Source of the DNA: Verrucomicrobiota bacterium
Lineage (GTDB): Bacteria; Verrucomicrobiota; Verrucomicrobiia; Limisphaerales; UBA11320
Length of the DNA: 64,000 nucleotides
Reading direction: 5' to 3'
NCBI GenBank assembly: GCA_016199985.1
Contig: JACQFQ010000032.1
Coordinates: forward strand, 1-64,000
How positions within the stretch are numbered: the stretch's first letter is position 1; each line of letters begins with the position of its first letter. The notes below the pieces were generated by a model, which was not told the DNA's origin, ran no database searches, and saw nothing but the letters and a program-made list of their open reading frames with translations. Positions 46,244 through 54,195 of the stretch are shown here, one piece after another. Both the position numbers and the translations under genes were made by a program.

Positions 46244-47284
46244 TTACTTGCCGAGCAGGTGTTCGATCACCATTTGGTCCAAGGCCTGGTAATCGCGATC
46301 GGCAACCAGCGCGCGCGCGCGCGAATCGTCGAAGCCGCGCACTTTGTCCACCAGCCTGAGGAAGGTGCGGCGGCTGTTGTCCAAATGCGCGAGCCAGTGC
46401 TCCGGTTTGGTGGTGCGGAAGGGATGCACGTCGAAGCACACAAACTCCCCGTTCCTGCCGTAGCCGTTCCTTTCCAACACGCGCACTTGGTTGAACGCGG
46501 ATCGGAGATTGGCGCTACCGAACGGTTTGTCCTGATCGTACTTCAGGCCGTTCTGGTCGTTGAGATGCAGCGACCAGAGCTTGCCGAAGGACATGGCGAA
46601 ATCGATTTCATCGGCGGGGTCGAGCCCGGCGAGGATACAGTGGGCGCTTTCGATGAGCGCTCCCGCGCGCTTCGGGTCGGAGGTCTTGCTCGCGACCGCG
46701 AGCACATGTCCAATCGTGGGCACATACGCGTGGTCCATCGGCTCATTGGGCTTGGGCTCGATCGCGAGGCGGATCTTCTTGTCGTGAGCGAGCATCGCGT
46801 CGAAGGCCTCGACGAGGAGCTCCACGCTGCGCAGTCCGTTCTTGGACTCCCGCAGGTAGGTGCCTTCCCGGGCGAGCCAGAGAACCAGGAGACTCGTGCC
46901 GAGGGCGTGGGCGATGTCGATGGATTGGAGAGATCGGTCGATCGCGTACTGGCGGCACTTCTTGTCGTTGCTGGTGTACGCGCCGTCGATGGTCATGGGG
47001 CTGAACCAGAGCCGGGGCGCGACCATCTCCGCGACGAGACCGGCGTCGTCGAGGCGACGGCGGAGGGCCTTGGCCTCCTTCATGACCTGGGCGTGGCTCT
47101 TGGTGTCGATGTCGGGGACGGCGTCGTCGTCATGGAACATCATGGCGTCGAAGCCCAGACGCTTGAGGGCGTCGAGCTTCCAATCGAAGGATTGCGGAGG
47201 CCGCGTGATGGGCCCGTAAGGGTCCGCGCCTTCGCTGATGTTCCAGGGACCGAAGCAAAACCGATACGCGTTCTTTTTCGCCAT
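46244..47284 (-). CDS. xylA: xylose isomerase-like TIM-barrel protein
   Basis: 346 residues from [20 protein letters not shown]. The active-site pattern of short (class I) xylose isomerases is intact: FHDDD (about 50-54, catalytic His), IEPKPNEP (about 173-180, metal Glu and Lys), [10 protein letters not shown] (second Glu and His), [12 protein letters not shown] (three Asp ligands, about 244-255) and FDVHPFRT (last Asp). Streptomyces-type enzymes have about 388 residues, so this one is trimmed. It probably interconverts xylose/xylulose or related aldo/ketoses in the cytoplasm. It precedes ribH by 41 bp on the same strand. No xylulokinase or pentose transporter is nearby, so the in vivo sugar is uncertain. 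Confidence 0.75.
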   Translation of the reverse strand: MAKKNAYRFCFGPWNISEGADPYGPITRPPQSFDWKLDALKRLGFDAMMFHDDDAVPDIDTKSHAQVMKEAKALRRRLDDAGLVAEMVAPRLWFSPMTIDGAYTSNDKKCRQYAIDRSLQSIDIAHALGTSLLVLWLAREGTYLRESKNGLRSVELLVEAFDAMLAHDKKIRLAIEPKPNEPMDHAYVPTIGHVLAVASKTSDPKRAGALIESAHCILAGLDPADEIDFAMSFGKLWSLHLNDQNGLKYDQDKPFGSANLRSAFNQVRVLERNGYGRNGEFVCFDVHPFRTTKPEHWLAHLDNSRRTFLRLVDKVRGFDDSRARALVADRDYQALDQMVIEHLLGK

Positions 47285-47536
47285 AGAATGTGGGCGGGAA
47301 GCTAATGGGTCCGATCCTCCGCTGGAAAGCTGAAATCGTGATGGGTTAGGTGTTCGAGTTCTGGCGCATTGCTGGGAGATTATTGCCGGCTCCTCGGCTT
47401 CTCCCGTCTCGCAATGAAAAGTTTAGAGGCAAGAGGGGCTATCAGCCGCTTTCTTTCCGTGGACATTCCCGCTCGTCTCGAAGTTCTTCAAGAATGCTCG
47501 AAGGATCTGGCTTCGTCGCGCGTGTTACGGTATGAA

Positions 47537-48268
47537 ATGAACGATCCAATGAAAAAGACCCTGGCGCTTGCAATCCTGTCGTGCGCACTCCCCGTCCTCC
47601 CCATAGCTGGACAGGTTCTGCCCGGTTCCCGACCGGTCCCCCCTCCGCCCCCTCCTCCTCCGGAGGCCGCGGGGGCGCAAATGGCAAGGTTTGATTTGGA
47701 CTTCAAAGGAGGAACTCCGCAGGAACTCGTGGAAGCGATCCAGAAGCAGATGGGAAAACCACTGAATGCGATCATACCGGATGATTGCGTCAACGACCAT
47801 CTCCCCGCGCTCAAGATGCGAGGCGTTCACGTTCCGGAGTTGTTTCTCGCGCTGGGCGCCGCCACGGCGTCGTCCATCGTTGTTCCATCAGGAGGCAATG
47901 GCTACAGCATCCACCAGACCGCCTCGAGGTTCACAACGACAGGCTCAGTCGGCCCGGATTCCATATGGTACTATCAGTCCCAAAAGCCGCCGATCTTTCC
48001 CAAGGTCCCTCCCAAGCCGTCCTGTCGGTTCTACCAGCTTTCCGGCTATCTCGACCGCTTGAAAGTCGATGACATCATCATGGCTGTGGAGACCGGATGG
48101 AAGATGATGGATGACGGCGCCGCCAACCCCAGCCTCAAGTTTCACACGGAGACCAAGCTCCTCATCGCGGTCGGGGCGCAGGAGAAGTTGCAGGTGATCG
48201 AAGATGTCCTCAAACAGCTCAGGGACCTGGGGACGGAGCGCCTTTCCACCGATGCGAAGAAACCATGA
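47537..48268 (+). CDS. hypothetical exported protein with proline-rich linker
   Basis: 243 residues from MNDPMKKTLALAILSCALPV; MKKTLALAI four codons in is an equally good start. Signal peptide to about residue 25, then a proline-rich linker with eight consecutive Pro. Residues about 48-100 (FDLDFKGGTPQELVEAIQKQ, LPALKMRGVHVPELFLALGA) resemble the small alpha/beta 'STN/secretin N-domain-like' modules that occur before sigma-factor genes in this phylum; the likeness is weak. A second such unit may be at about 195-235 (TKLLIAVGAQEKLQVIEDVL). It is followed after 33 bp by the ECF sigma gene. Function unknown. Confidence 0.7.
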   Translation: MNDPMKKTLALAILSCALPVLPIAGQVLPGSRPVPPPPPPPPEAAGAQMARFDLDFKGGTPQELVEAIQKQMGKPLNAIIPDDCVNDHLPALKMRGVHVPELFLALGAATASSIVVPSGGNGYSIHQTASRFTTTGSVGPDSIWYYQSQKPPIFPKVPPKPSCRFYQLSGYLDRLKVDDIIMAVETGWKMMDDGAANPSLKFHTETKLLIAVGAQEKLQVIEDVLKQLRDLGTERLSTDAKKP

Positions 48269-48301
48269 CAACGCCGTTGGCCCCCTGGCCGCGGGAGATC
48301 C

Positions 48302-48928
48302 ATGATGTCGGAGCCATTCGTTCTACAAGCGTTCACGGCCCTGGCGATGGCTGACGAGAGCTCAGCATTTCCGTCCCCCATTGAGCGACTGACCTCCCGC
48401 ATGGCGCGCGGCGACGAGGAGGCTTACCGCGAATTCTATCAACTCTATGGGCATCGGTTGTTCCGGTATTTGATCGTCGTCACCTCCGGCCAGGAGGAAT
48501 CCGCTAAAGACGCCCTGCAGCAAACTCTCCTCCGCCTGGTCAGGCACATCCGTCGTTTCGATTCGGAGGATGAGTTTTGGAGTTGGCTGACTGTCCTGGC
48601 GCGATCCGCCGCCTCTGATCAGCGCCGCAAGGGGCTGACCTACCAGGTGTTGTTGGGCCGATTCTTTGAGCATGCGAACTCATCGGGCGATCGTTCAGAA
48701 CCCGGGTTCGAGGGACGGTTAAACGATGCGTTGGAAGCGAGCCTGAACGCGCTTCCAGAGGAGCACCGTCAACTCCTGGATCTGAAGTATCGCGCGCGCG
48801 CGTCGGTGAAAGATTTGGCGGCGCAGTTGAAGACCACGGAGAAATCGGTTGAGTCGCGCCTTGTCCGACTCCGCCAACGGCTACGAGCTGACATTCTTGC
48901 CAAGCTGACACATGAAGACGCCACCTGA
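48302..48928 (+). CDS. ECF-type sigma-70 family factor
   Basis: 208 residues. Region 2: EEAYREFYQLYGHRLFRYLI ... SAKDALQQTLLRLVRHIRRF (about 38-85) and WSWLTVLARSAASDQRRKG. Region 4: LNALPEEHRQLLDLKYRARA then SVKDLAAQLKTTEKSVESRL (about 143-190). There is no region 3, as in ECF factors. GGGAG at 48293-48297 serves ATG 48302 or, better spaced, 48305. The gene overlaps the following membrane protein by 17 bp, the usual sigma/anti-sigma layout. It probably directs a small regulon of the exported proteins nearby (inference). Confidence 0.88.
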   Translation: MMSEPFVLQAFTALAMADESSAFPSPIERLTSRMARGDEEAYREFYQLYGHRLFRYLIVVTSGQEESAKDALQQTLLRLVRHIRRFDSEDEFWSWLTVLARSAASDQRRKGLTYQVLLGRFFEHANSSGDRSEPGFEGRLNDALEASLNALPEEHRQLLDLKYRARASVKDLAAQLKTTEKSVESRLVRLRQRLRADILAKLTHEDAT

Positions 48929-49394
48929 TCGCGAGGACCTTCTGGACGACATCTTTGTTGTCAGCCTTTCAAGCGACACGGAGATTCTGGCTAGAACTCT
49001 CAAGGAGGTGCGGTATCGGCGCAGGGCGCAACGATACCAAGGCGCGATCGTTCTTCTGGCATTGCCCATCGCGGCCATCGCGCTCTGGATGACCCGCGCT
49101 TCCTTGCCTCGGGAAAAGGCTCACGATCAGAATCTCCAGATGTCGATGAAACACATCAGCACTGCCCCGGTGGCGCCCTCGATGGTCGTCGGGACGCGTC
49201 TGGGGGCGATTCCCATCATCCACTCGGTTCCCCTGCCGGACTTCCATGTCCGCACAACCGACAGGAGCGAGACCTTGTCGGTGATTGGAGACGACGAACT
49301 CCTGGCTCTGGCCCGCAACCAGGGCGGCGTCCTGATTCGTGAGCCCGGTTCCGTGGCGCGACTCGTGTTCATGGAACGTCCAGATGAGCCCTAG
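48912..49394 (+). CDS. single-span membrane protein, possible anti-sigma factor
   Basis: 160 residues. A charged N-terminal cytoplasmic part of about 42 residues (PPDREDLLDDIFVVSLSSDT, EVRYRRRAQRYQ) is followed by one transmembrane helix (GAIVLLALPIAAIALWMT) and an extracytoplasmic domain of about 95 residues. Position, size and overlap with the sigma gene point to an anti-sigma role, but there is no zinc motif (HxxxCxxC) and no sequence hallmark, so this is inference from context. Confidence 0.6.
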   Translation: MKTPPDREDLLDDIFVVSLSSDTEILARTLKEVRYRRRAQRYQGAIVLLALPIAAIALWMTRASLPREKAHDQNLQMSMKHISTAPVAPSMVVGTRLGAIPIIHSVPLPDFHVRTTDRSETLSVIGDDELLALARNQGGVLIREPGSVARLVFMERPDEP

Positions 49395-49396
49395 GC

Positions 49397-49882
49397 AGAA
49401 CTGCGTTCCTTCCTTCTGACCGCCTGCTTCCGGTTCATGGCTCCGATGGATTCTCGCATGGCGCCATCTGGACGCCCGATGGGAAGGCGCTCCTTGGCGC
49501 AGGAACAATCTTTGGCACCAATGGGCTGTGGATCATTCCCTTGACCCCCGACAGACGCGCGTGCGCCTCCCTTCCTGGACGGCTTTCCACATCGCCGGGC
49601 GACGAGATTGATTTCGCGGGCTCAGGTTACGTCGCGCCCCGGTCGGTCATTTCCCAGCTTCCGCCGCCGCGTCTCAACATCAGCTGGCAGCCCAATGAAG
49701 TGATCCTCTGGTGGGAGCGAACCAAGACCCCTTGGAATCTCGAGAGCACATCAAGCCTGGAAGCCCCCGTCGGGTGGCAAATCGTACAGGCTTCGTTTCA
49801 AATGACCAACCAACGAGTGGAATTCCGGATTCCCGGCGGACGGCTCCTGACCGCTCAGTTCTTCCGCTTGCGCCAGGAGTAG
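49397..49882 (+). pseudogene. truncated C-terminus of secreted beta-propeller protein
   Basis: An open stretch of about 160 codons with no good start: the only candidates are TTG or internal codons. The reading contains a propeller blade-like piece (GAIWTPDGKALLGAGTIFGT, then NGLWIIPL) followed by a C-terminal module (NISWQPNEVILWWERTKTPW, NLESTSSLEAPVGWQIVQ, ending AQFFRLRQE) of the kind that ends the giant protein at 0.8 kb. I infer the 3' remnant of a PD40/propeller secreted protein whose 5' part has been lost, perhaps when the sigma cassette or the adjacent small insertion arrived. Confidence 0.5.
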
Positions 49883-49946
49883 TCGACCAGTGGTGGCGCC
49901 CAGTCTGTGGGCAGGTGATTCACATCCGCAAGGCCCCCAGCATGGA

Positions 49947-49974
49947 TGGCTTTCCGGTATGGATTTGAACCATT
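49947..49974 (-). repeat. tRNA-Gln 3'-end fragment (att-like)
   Basis: On the minus strand this reads AATGGTTCAAATCCATACCG then GAAAGCCA and matches the T-arm, acceptor 3' strand and CCA of the tRNA-Gln at 50803-50876 at 24 of 28 positions, in the same orientation. Upstream sequence does not fold as D and anticodon arms, so it is a fragment. Such duplicated tRNA 3' ends mark integration sites. Confidence 0.65.
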
Positions 49975-50045
49975 CCGTTTCGCTTCAATCGTTGGCTTTT
50001 TCGAGCACGATTCCGGATGCTGGCTTTCCGATGCCACCGAAAATC

Positions 50046-50468
50046 TCAGCGTGGGCGCTTCCCTTCGTCGATGGTGCGCACCGCTCCCTTGTCTGGCCCC
50101 GCAACTCCGAGTCCTGTCCCAACGTTCGACCCTCCGATTGCGCTGGTATAGCGTGACACGATTCCATCGGCACCAAACGAGATTGATAACGACTGGCTCG
50201 TCGTGTTTGCGCCGCCCGCGAACGCTCCGATAATCGGAATGAATGTTGAGCCTTTCGTGGTGACTAGAAAGTAAGAGTAGATCCACATCTCAACTCCGTC
50301 GCTGGTCTTGATGAGCTGATCGGGTGAACCGATGAGCTTTCGAACTTCTTCGCGCGTCGTCACTCCCTGCTTGATCTGATCCACCTTGGATTGATCGATC
50401 TTTCGGCCGACGGATGCGCATCCGCAGAGTGTGAGAACTGCGGCGGTGACACAGATGATCTTTTTCAT
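50046..50468 (-). CDS. BamE/SmpA-like small lipoprotein
   Basis: 140 residues. Lipoprotein signal MKKIICVTAAVLTLCGCAS with the lipobox LCGC. The mature part begins with the BamE/OmlA-like pattern IDQSKVDQIKQGVTTREEVR then KLIGSPDQLIKTSDGVEMWI and YSYFLV, typical of this fold (a turn of 'KGxTTxxEVxxLxGxP'). The rest is Gly/Ser-rich. Such proteins are usually outer-membrane lipoproteins; many non-core copies are found on plasmids and islands. The gene lies between the tRNA-Gln and its 3' fragment, so it may be cargo of a small integrated segment. Confidence 0.8.
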   Translation of the reverse strand: MKKIICVTAAVLTLCGCASVGRKIDQSKVDQIKQGVTTREEVRKLIGSPDQLIKTSDGVEMWIYSYFLVTTKGSTFIPIIGAFAGGANTTSQSLSISFGADGIVSRYTSAIGGSNVGTGLGVAGPDKGAVRTIDEGKRPR

Positions 50469-50802
50469 CGTCTTCGAGCGTTAGTCTGCAAATGTCTCAC
50501 CCCTGGTAGTAAATGGTGGCTCACATGAACCCCACAGGGAAAACACGGCGGGGATGCATCGACAGGGAGAGGTATCATAGAATCAACATCATTCCGAATG
50601 TTTGCTTGAGGCTTCTCTTCGCACATCTTCGCCGAGCCCCTGAACGTCAGCGAGTTTGTTTTCCGCGAACGGTTGTTTTGCGAGGCGTCATCCGGTGGCT
50701 TGTTGTTGGCGTTTATTGAATCAGTTTGGGCAATTTGAGCATTTCAGGCAGGCGGAGAATGTTGAAAACCCCTAGAAAAGTAGAAATTCGTTGGGGATTT
50801 AA
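50469..50802. other. intergenic, no gene recognised
   Basis: 334 bp between the lipoprotein gene start and the tRNA-Gln 3' end. It presumably contains the lipoprotein promoter. A 68-codon plus-strand frame (50513-50719) has no ribosome site or motif. No integrase remnant is readable. Confidence 0.4.
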
Positions 50803-50876
50803 TGGCTGTCCGGCATGGATTCGAACCATGACAAAAGCCTCCAAAGGGCCTTGTGCTACCATTACACCACCGGACA
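50803..50876 (-). tRNA. tRNA-Gln (anticodon UUG)
   Basis: 74 nt including encoded CCA. Acceptor TGTCCGG pairs perfectly with CCGGACA, discriminator G, then CCA. D-arm GTGTAATGGTAGCAC, anticodon stem AGGCC/GGCTT with loop CTTTGGA (anticodon TTG), 4-nt variable loop, T-arm CATGG-TTCGAAT-CCATG. All standard positions (T8, T33, TTCGA) are present. It lies 69 bp upstream, in transcription sense, of the lipoprotein-side region and 69 bp after the CotH gene end. Confidence 0.95.
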
Positions 50877-50944
50877 AGCGCGGGAAAATCTACTGAGGTC
50901 ACCCGGCTCAAGCCAAACAAAATCGCGCCAACAGTCCCGGGCGT

Positions 50945-53900
50945 TCAGGGATCTTCGGTCACGAATTGCGTGGCCGCTGACCAATGGCTCCAGCGTCCTG
51001 TGTTGTCGCGGTAGCGCGCCCGAACCCGGTAGGCCTGCTTTTCCCGGCAGACTTGAGGAGGCAAACGAAACGCGCCTGGGGTCGGTGGCTTGGGATCGCT
51101 CGTCCAAAAGGGCTCCAACTCGTACCGCCATTCCGTGGTTCCCCCGGGCGCCGCCGCCGCGCCGATTCGGCCAACGCGCCACTGCACCGCTTCGCAGCTC
51201 GCCTTGGATCCGGGCGAAACGAAAGGGGTAATCTCGAACGAGAGATCGGCCGCGGGGTGGCGCGCCGGCCCTGTGTAACGGATGGAGGGCGCCGAGGGAA
51301 CGGAGTCGTCCTTCGCTTCGTGCGCGAGAAAACCAAAGCCGTAGCCGTGTTGATCGCCATCATTGGGCGCGTAGTTCTTCACGCGCCGCGAGTCGGTCGC
51401 AAACTCCACAAGGTATTTGCAGAATCCCGCGAGATCCGGCGTGGACAGCAAGCGTTGCCAACCACCGCCGAAATGTTGCCCTTGCGCGGGGTTCACGTAA
51501 AAAATGCCCTTTTGGTTTTGGCGCGGATTCCAGTTCCACACCGCGGCGTCGAGCTGGCCCCAGTCGTTCGTGAAGCCGCGCGGCATCAGGACGCGCGAGA
51601 GCTCCGACACCAGCTGCCCCGCCTGTCCGCCCTCGGGCGTCGGATCGGAGCAGAACAGATCCAGGATCTCCCGGGCGCGATTCTGAAACTCGAGCTTCAG
51701 CTCCGGGGCGTTCAGGCATCGGATCGCGTCAATGTGCCCGGGCTGATGGAATCGCGGCACGAACATCATGTCGTGGTCCCACGGAAAAGGCGCCCAGCGG
51801 CCGTCGGGCCGATGGTAGTATCCGTGATTGCCGTCCGGACGGAGGTCCACGTTCCCAATCACCCGGTTGATCGAATGGAAGCTGTAGTAGGCCTCTAGGT
51901 CCAAGTGCGCCTTCCACCATGCGGCGGGATGCTCGGCGCGAACCCCCGCGATCCATTCGTTCCAGTCCGAGCCGTCGGACACCGCGCCGCGCGCGAGGTG
52001 TTTGCGTCCGCTCTGCATGCTGTAGAGGTTCCCATCCGGCAGCCCCCGCTCCCGGAGCAGCGAGCCGTCGACGTCCTGCACCGCGAGATAAAGCCCCCAC
52101 AGGTCGCCGGCGTACTGGCTCTTTGCCGATGCCTCCTCCGGCTGATCGATCACCCGAAAATGGATCCAATGGGTGTTGGCCGCGGGAACGCCCGCAAGCT
52201 GGAAGGATCGAAACGAGACGGCCTCGTCCAAACCCGCGATGCCGCAGAGCACCGGCAGATACGGCGTGGAGAGGCCCGGGTTCAGATTGAGGCTGTCCCA
52301 GGGATGGTTGTAGGGCTGTCCGTGAACATCGCGCGCGCCGAGCTCGTGCGACCTCGGAAACTTGAATCCCCATTTGTTCTTCCCGGAGATGTAAGCGCTG
52401 CCGGTGCCCCGGTTGTGAAACTGAACGTGATCATGCGCCCGACCGTCGTAAACCAACGTGCCGAGGAATCGCTTCCGATTCGCGCTCCCATCCCACTGGC
52501 TGCGCTCCACGTCCTCCGATCGGGCCAGGAGATGATAGACCGGCAGCGTTGTCAGGAACTCAGGGGAAAATGTGGTCGCGGGCGTTCGCCCCGGTTCGCT
52601 TGCGCCTTTCCATCCGGGGACGCCGTCGTAGACGAACCAGGCGAAATTCGGCGAGTCGTCGTCCGCGAACGGCGCGACGATCTCCCCTCCCGCGCGATCG
52701 GACACCGCGACGCGATATCGCGCGAGCCGCCGATGCCTTTGCTCCTCCGCGGGGACGCGGGCGGTGTAGACGCCATCGCCGGCCTGAACATCAGGGTCCT
52801 TCCCATCATCCCGCATCGGAAGGGACTGCCAGTTTCTGGCGTAGGCGTCATCGGTCTTGCGGATGTAAGCGCCCGGTTCCACCCACTGGACCCTCAAGGT
52901 GACGACGGCCGGGTTGGATGACGCGGTCACCCGCGCGCTCACAACGACGGGCTCCCCTGACTTCGGCTGCTGCGGCGCGTGAGTCACCGCGGTGATGGAG
53001 GGCGGGAGTTGGAGGGAGACGACGGAGTTCGTGGCGCCAGGCGTGGGGCGACGCGATCGCAGCTGTCCATCGGACGCCCGAAGCTCCGCGTCGATGCTGA
53101 GGTCGCTGCTGTTGCGTCCCGCGTTGAACACTTGCACAGCGAGGAGGTTTGTTCCTCTCACGAGAACGCGCGAAGCGTCGGCGATGAGGGCTTCCTCAAA
53201 CTCATCCCCGGCCTCGTGGTTCTCGGCGACGCCGTCGAACGGGATCTCGCCCTGCCGAATGTGCCAGCGCTTCACCTCGCTTCCGTTCAGCCACACGACG
53301 CATCCGTCGTCGACACGCACCCGGAGCAGCAGCGCCCCAGGCGGCTCTCCGTTCACGACGAAGGCATGGCGAAGGAACAGGGAGGAATACCGCCCCTGCA
53401 TGTCGGTGAGCAGGGTGTTGTCGTCATCATCGCCGTAACCGATCGAGGTTCGCCCTGTTTGCCACGAGGCATCCTCGCTGAACGCGATCCGGCGCCACGC
53501 GTCGCGCGGCGTGGACGCTTCATTGGTGCCCTTGCGCCACCGCCATCCGGGGTCCTGGGCGGGGATGAACACGCGGGGGGCGACGGCGGAGACCATTGCC
53601 GGATAGCCAGAGCCGCGCCATGCGCCGGGGTCCGACGAGGCCATCAGCGGACTCACGCGCTCCATGGAAGAGCCGGCGCCGTTCGCCGCCGTGGGCCAGG
53701 GGAATCCGACGCCGTATTTCACCTCATCGATCAGCCTGCCCGACGCGTCCTTGAGGTGGAGCCGCTCGCCGCGGTGGCTGAGTCGGCCGGGTAGGGGACC
53801 TTGCGGCTGGAATCCGAACTCTTTGGCAAAGGCGGCGGGATCGGCTGCGACGACCGCGAATCCTCCAGGTCCGATGGATGCGTTGGAGGGGAACACGAAT

Positions 53901-54124
53901 CGTCCGAGCGACCAACCCGCGAGCGACGCCGACGCGGCGCCCGCGTTGTGCAGCTCCACGAATTCCAGGGGGCGCTTGTCGGCCGGGTTGAAATGGATCT
54001 CGTTGATCACAACTTTCGGCGCCTCCGCCGCCGCGCTGGGCGTTGGAACGCTGAGAGCGATGGCGACAGCGAGCGCAAAGCCGCCGGCCGCGACCTGGAC
54101 GCGCTGTTCTAGCCGCGTGATCAT
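50945..54124 (-). CDS. CotH-kinase-like secreted protein with lamin-tail domain
   Basis: 1059 residues from MITRLEQRVQVAAGGFALAV. Signal peptide to about 32. Lamin-tail domain at about 35-150 (VVINEIHFNPADKRPLEFVE, GFAVVAADPAAFAKEFGF), a beta-rich region with galactose-binding-like parts (about 180-350), an Fn3-like region (375-480) and the CotH domain (about 520-870) with HNRGTGSAYISGKNKWGFKF, the substrate/nucleotide pocket NVDLRPDGNHGYYHRPDGRW and PFPWDHDMMF supplying the catalytic Asp residues. The C-terminal 150 residues are Fn3-like. CotH in Bacillus phosphorylates spore coat proteins; here an extracellular kinase acting on secreted proteins is possible. It lies 71 bp after the spermidine-synthase-like gene. 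Confidence 0.88.
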   Translation of the reverse strand: MITRLEQRVQVAAGGFALAVAIALSVPTPSAAAEAPKVVINEIHFNPADKRPLEFVELHNAGAASASLAGWSLGRFVFPSNASIGPGGFAVVAADPAAFAKEFGFQPQGPLPGRLSHRGERLHLKDASGRLIDEVKYGVGFPWPTAANGAGSSMERVSPLMASSDPGAWRGSGYPAMVSAVAPRVFIPAQDPGWRWRKGTNEASTPRDAWRRIAFSEDASWQTGRTSIGYGDDDDNTLLTDMQGRYSSLFLRHAFVVNGEPPGALLLRVRVDDGCVVWLNGSEVKRWHIRQGEIPFDGVAENHEAGDEFEEALIADASRVLVRGTNLLAVQVFNAGRNSSDLSIDAELRASDGQLRSRRPTPGATNSVVSLQLPPSITAVTHAPQQPKSGEPVVVSARVTASSNPAVVTLRVQWVEPGAYIRKTDDAYARNWQSLPMRDDGKDPDVQAGDGVYTARVPAEEQRHRRLARYRVAVSDRAGGEIVAPFADDDSPNFAWFVYDGVPGWKGASEPGRTPATTFSPEFLTTLPVYHLLARSEDVERSQWDGSANRKRFLGTLVYDGRAHDHVQFHNRGTGSAYISGKNKWGFKFPRSHELGARDVHGQPYNHPWDSLNLNPGLSTPYLPVLCGIAGLDEAVSFRSFQLAGVPAANTHWIHFRVIDQPEEASAKSQYAGDLWGLYLAVQDVDGSLLRERGLPDGNLYSMQSGRKHLARGAVSDGSDWNEWIAGVRAEHPAAWWKAHLDLEAYYSFHSINRVIGNVDLRPDGNHGYYHRPDGRWAPFPWDHDMMFVPRFHQPGHIDAIRCLNAPELKLEFQNRAREILDLFCSDPTPEGGQAGQLVSELSRVLMPRGFTNDWGQLDAAVWNWNPRQNQKGIFYVNPAQGQHFGGGWQRLLSTPDLAGFCKYLVEFATDSRRVKNYAPNDGDQHGYGFGFLAHEAKDDSVPSAPSIRYTGPARHPAADLSFEITPFVSPGSKASCEAVQWRVGRIGAAAAPGGTTEWRYELEPFWTSDPKPPTPGAFRLPPQVCREKQAYRVRARYRDNTGRWSHWSAATQFVTEDP

Positions 54125-54195
54125 GCCCTGACAGTTCACCCGGCGGAGGCTACGCGGAAGGCGGCGAAGATCCAACAGTCAGTTCGAGCCGCACG

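Noticed and set aside
49900..49974. Second full tRNA gene
   Set aside because: Only the T-arm and acceptor 3' strand are present; no matching 5' acceptor, D-arm or anticodon stem can be folded.
50513..50719. 68-codon plus-strand frame as a small gene
   Set aside because: No ribosome site, composition or motif support.
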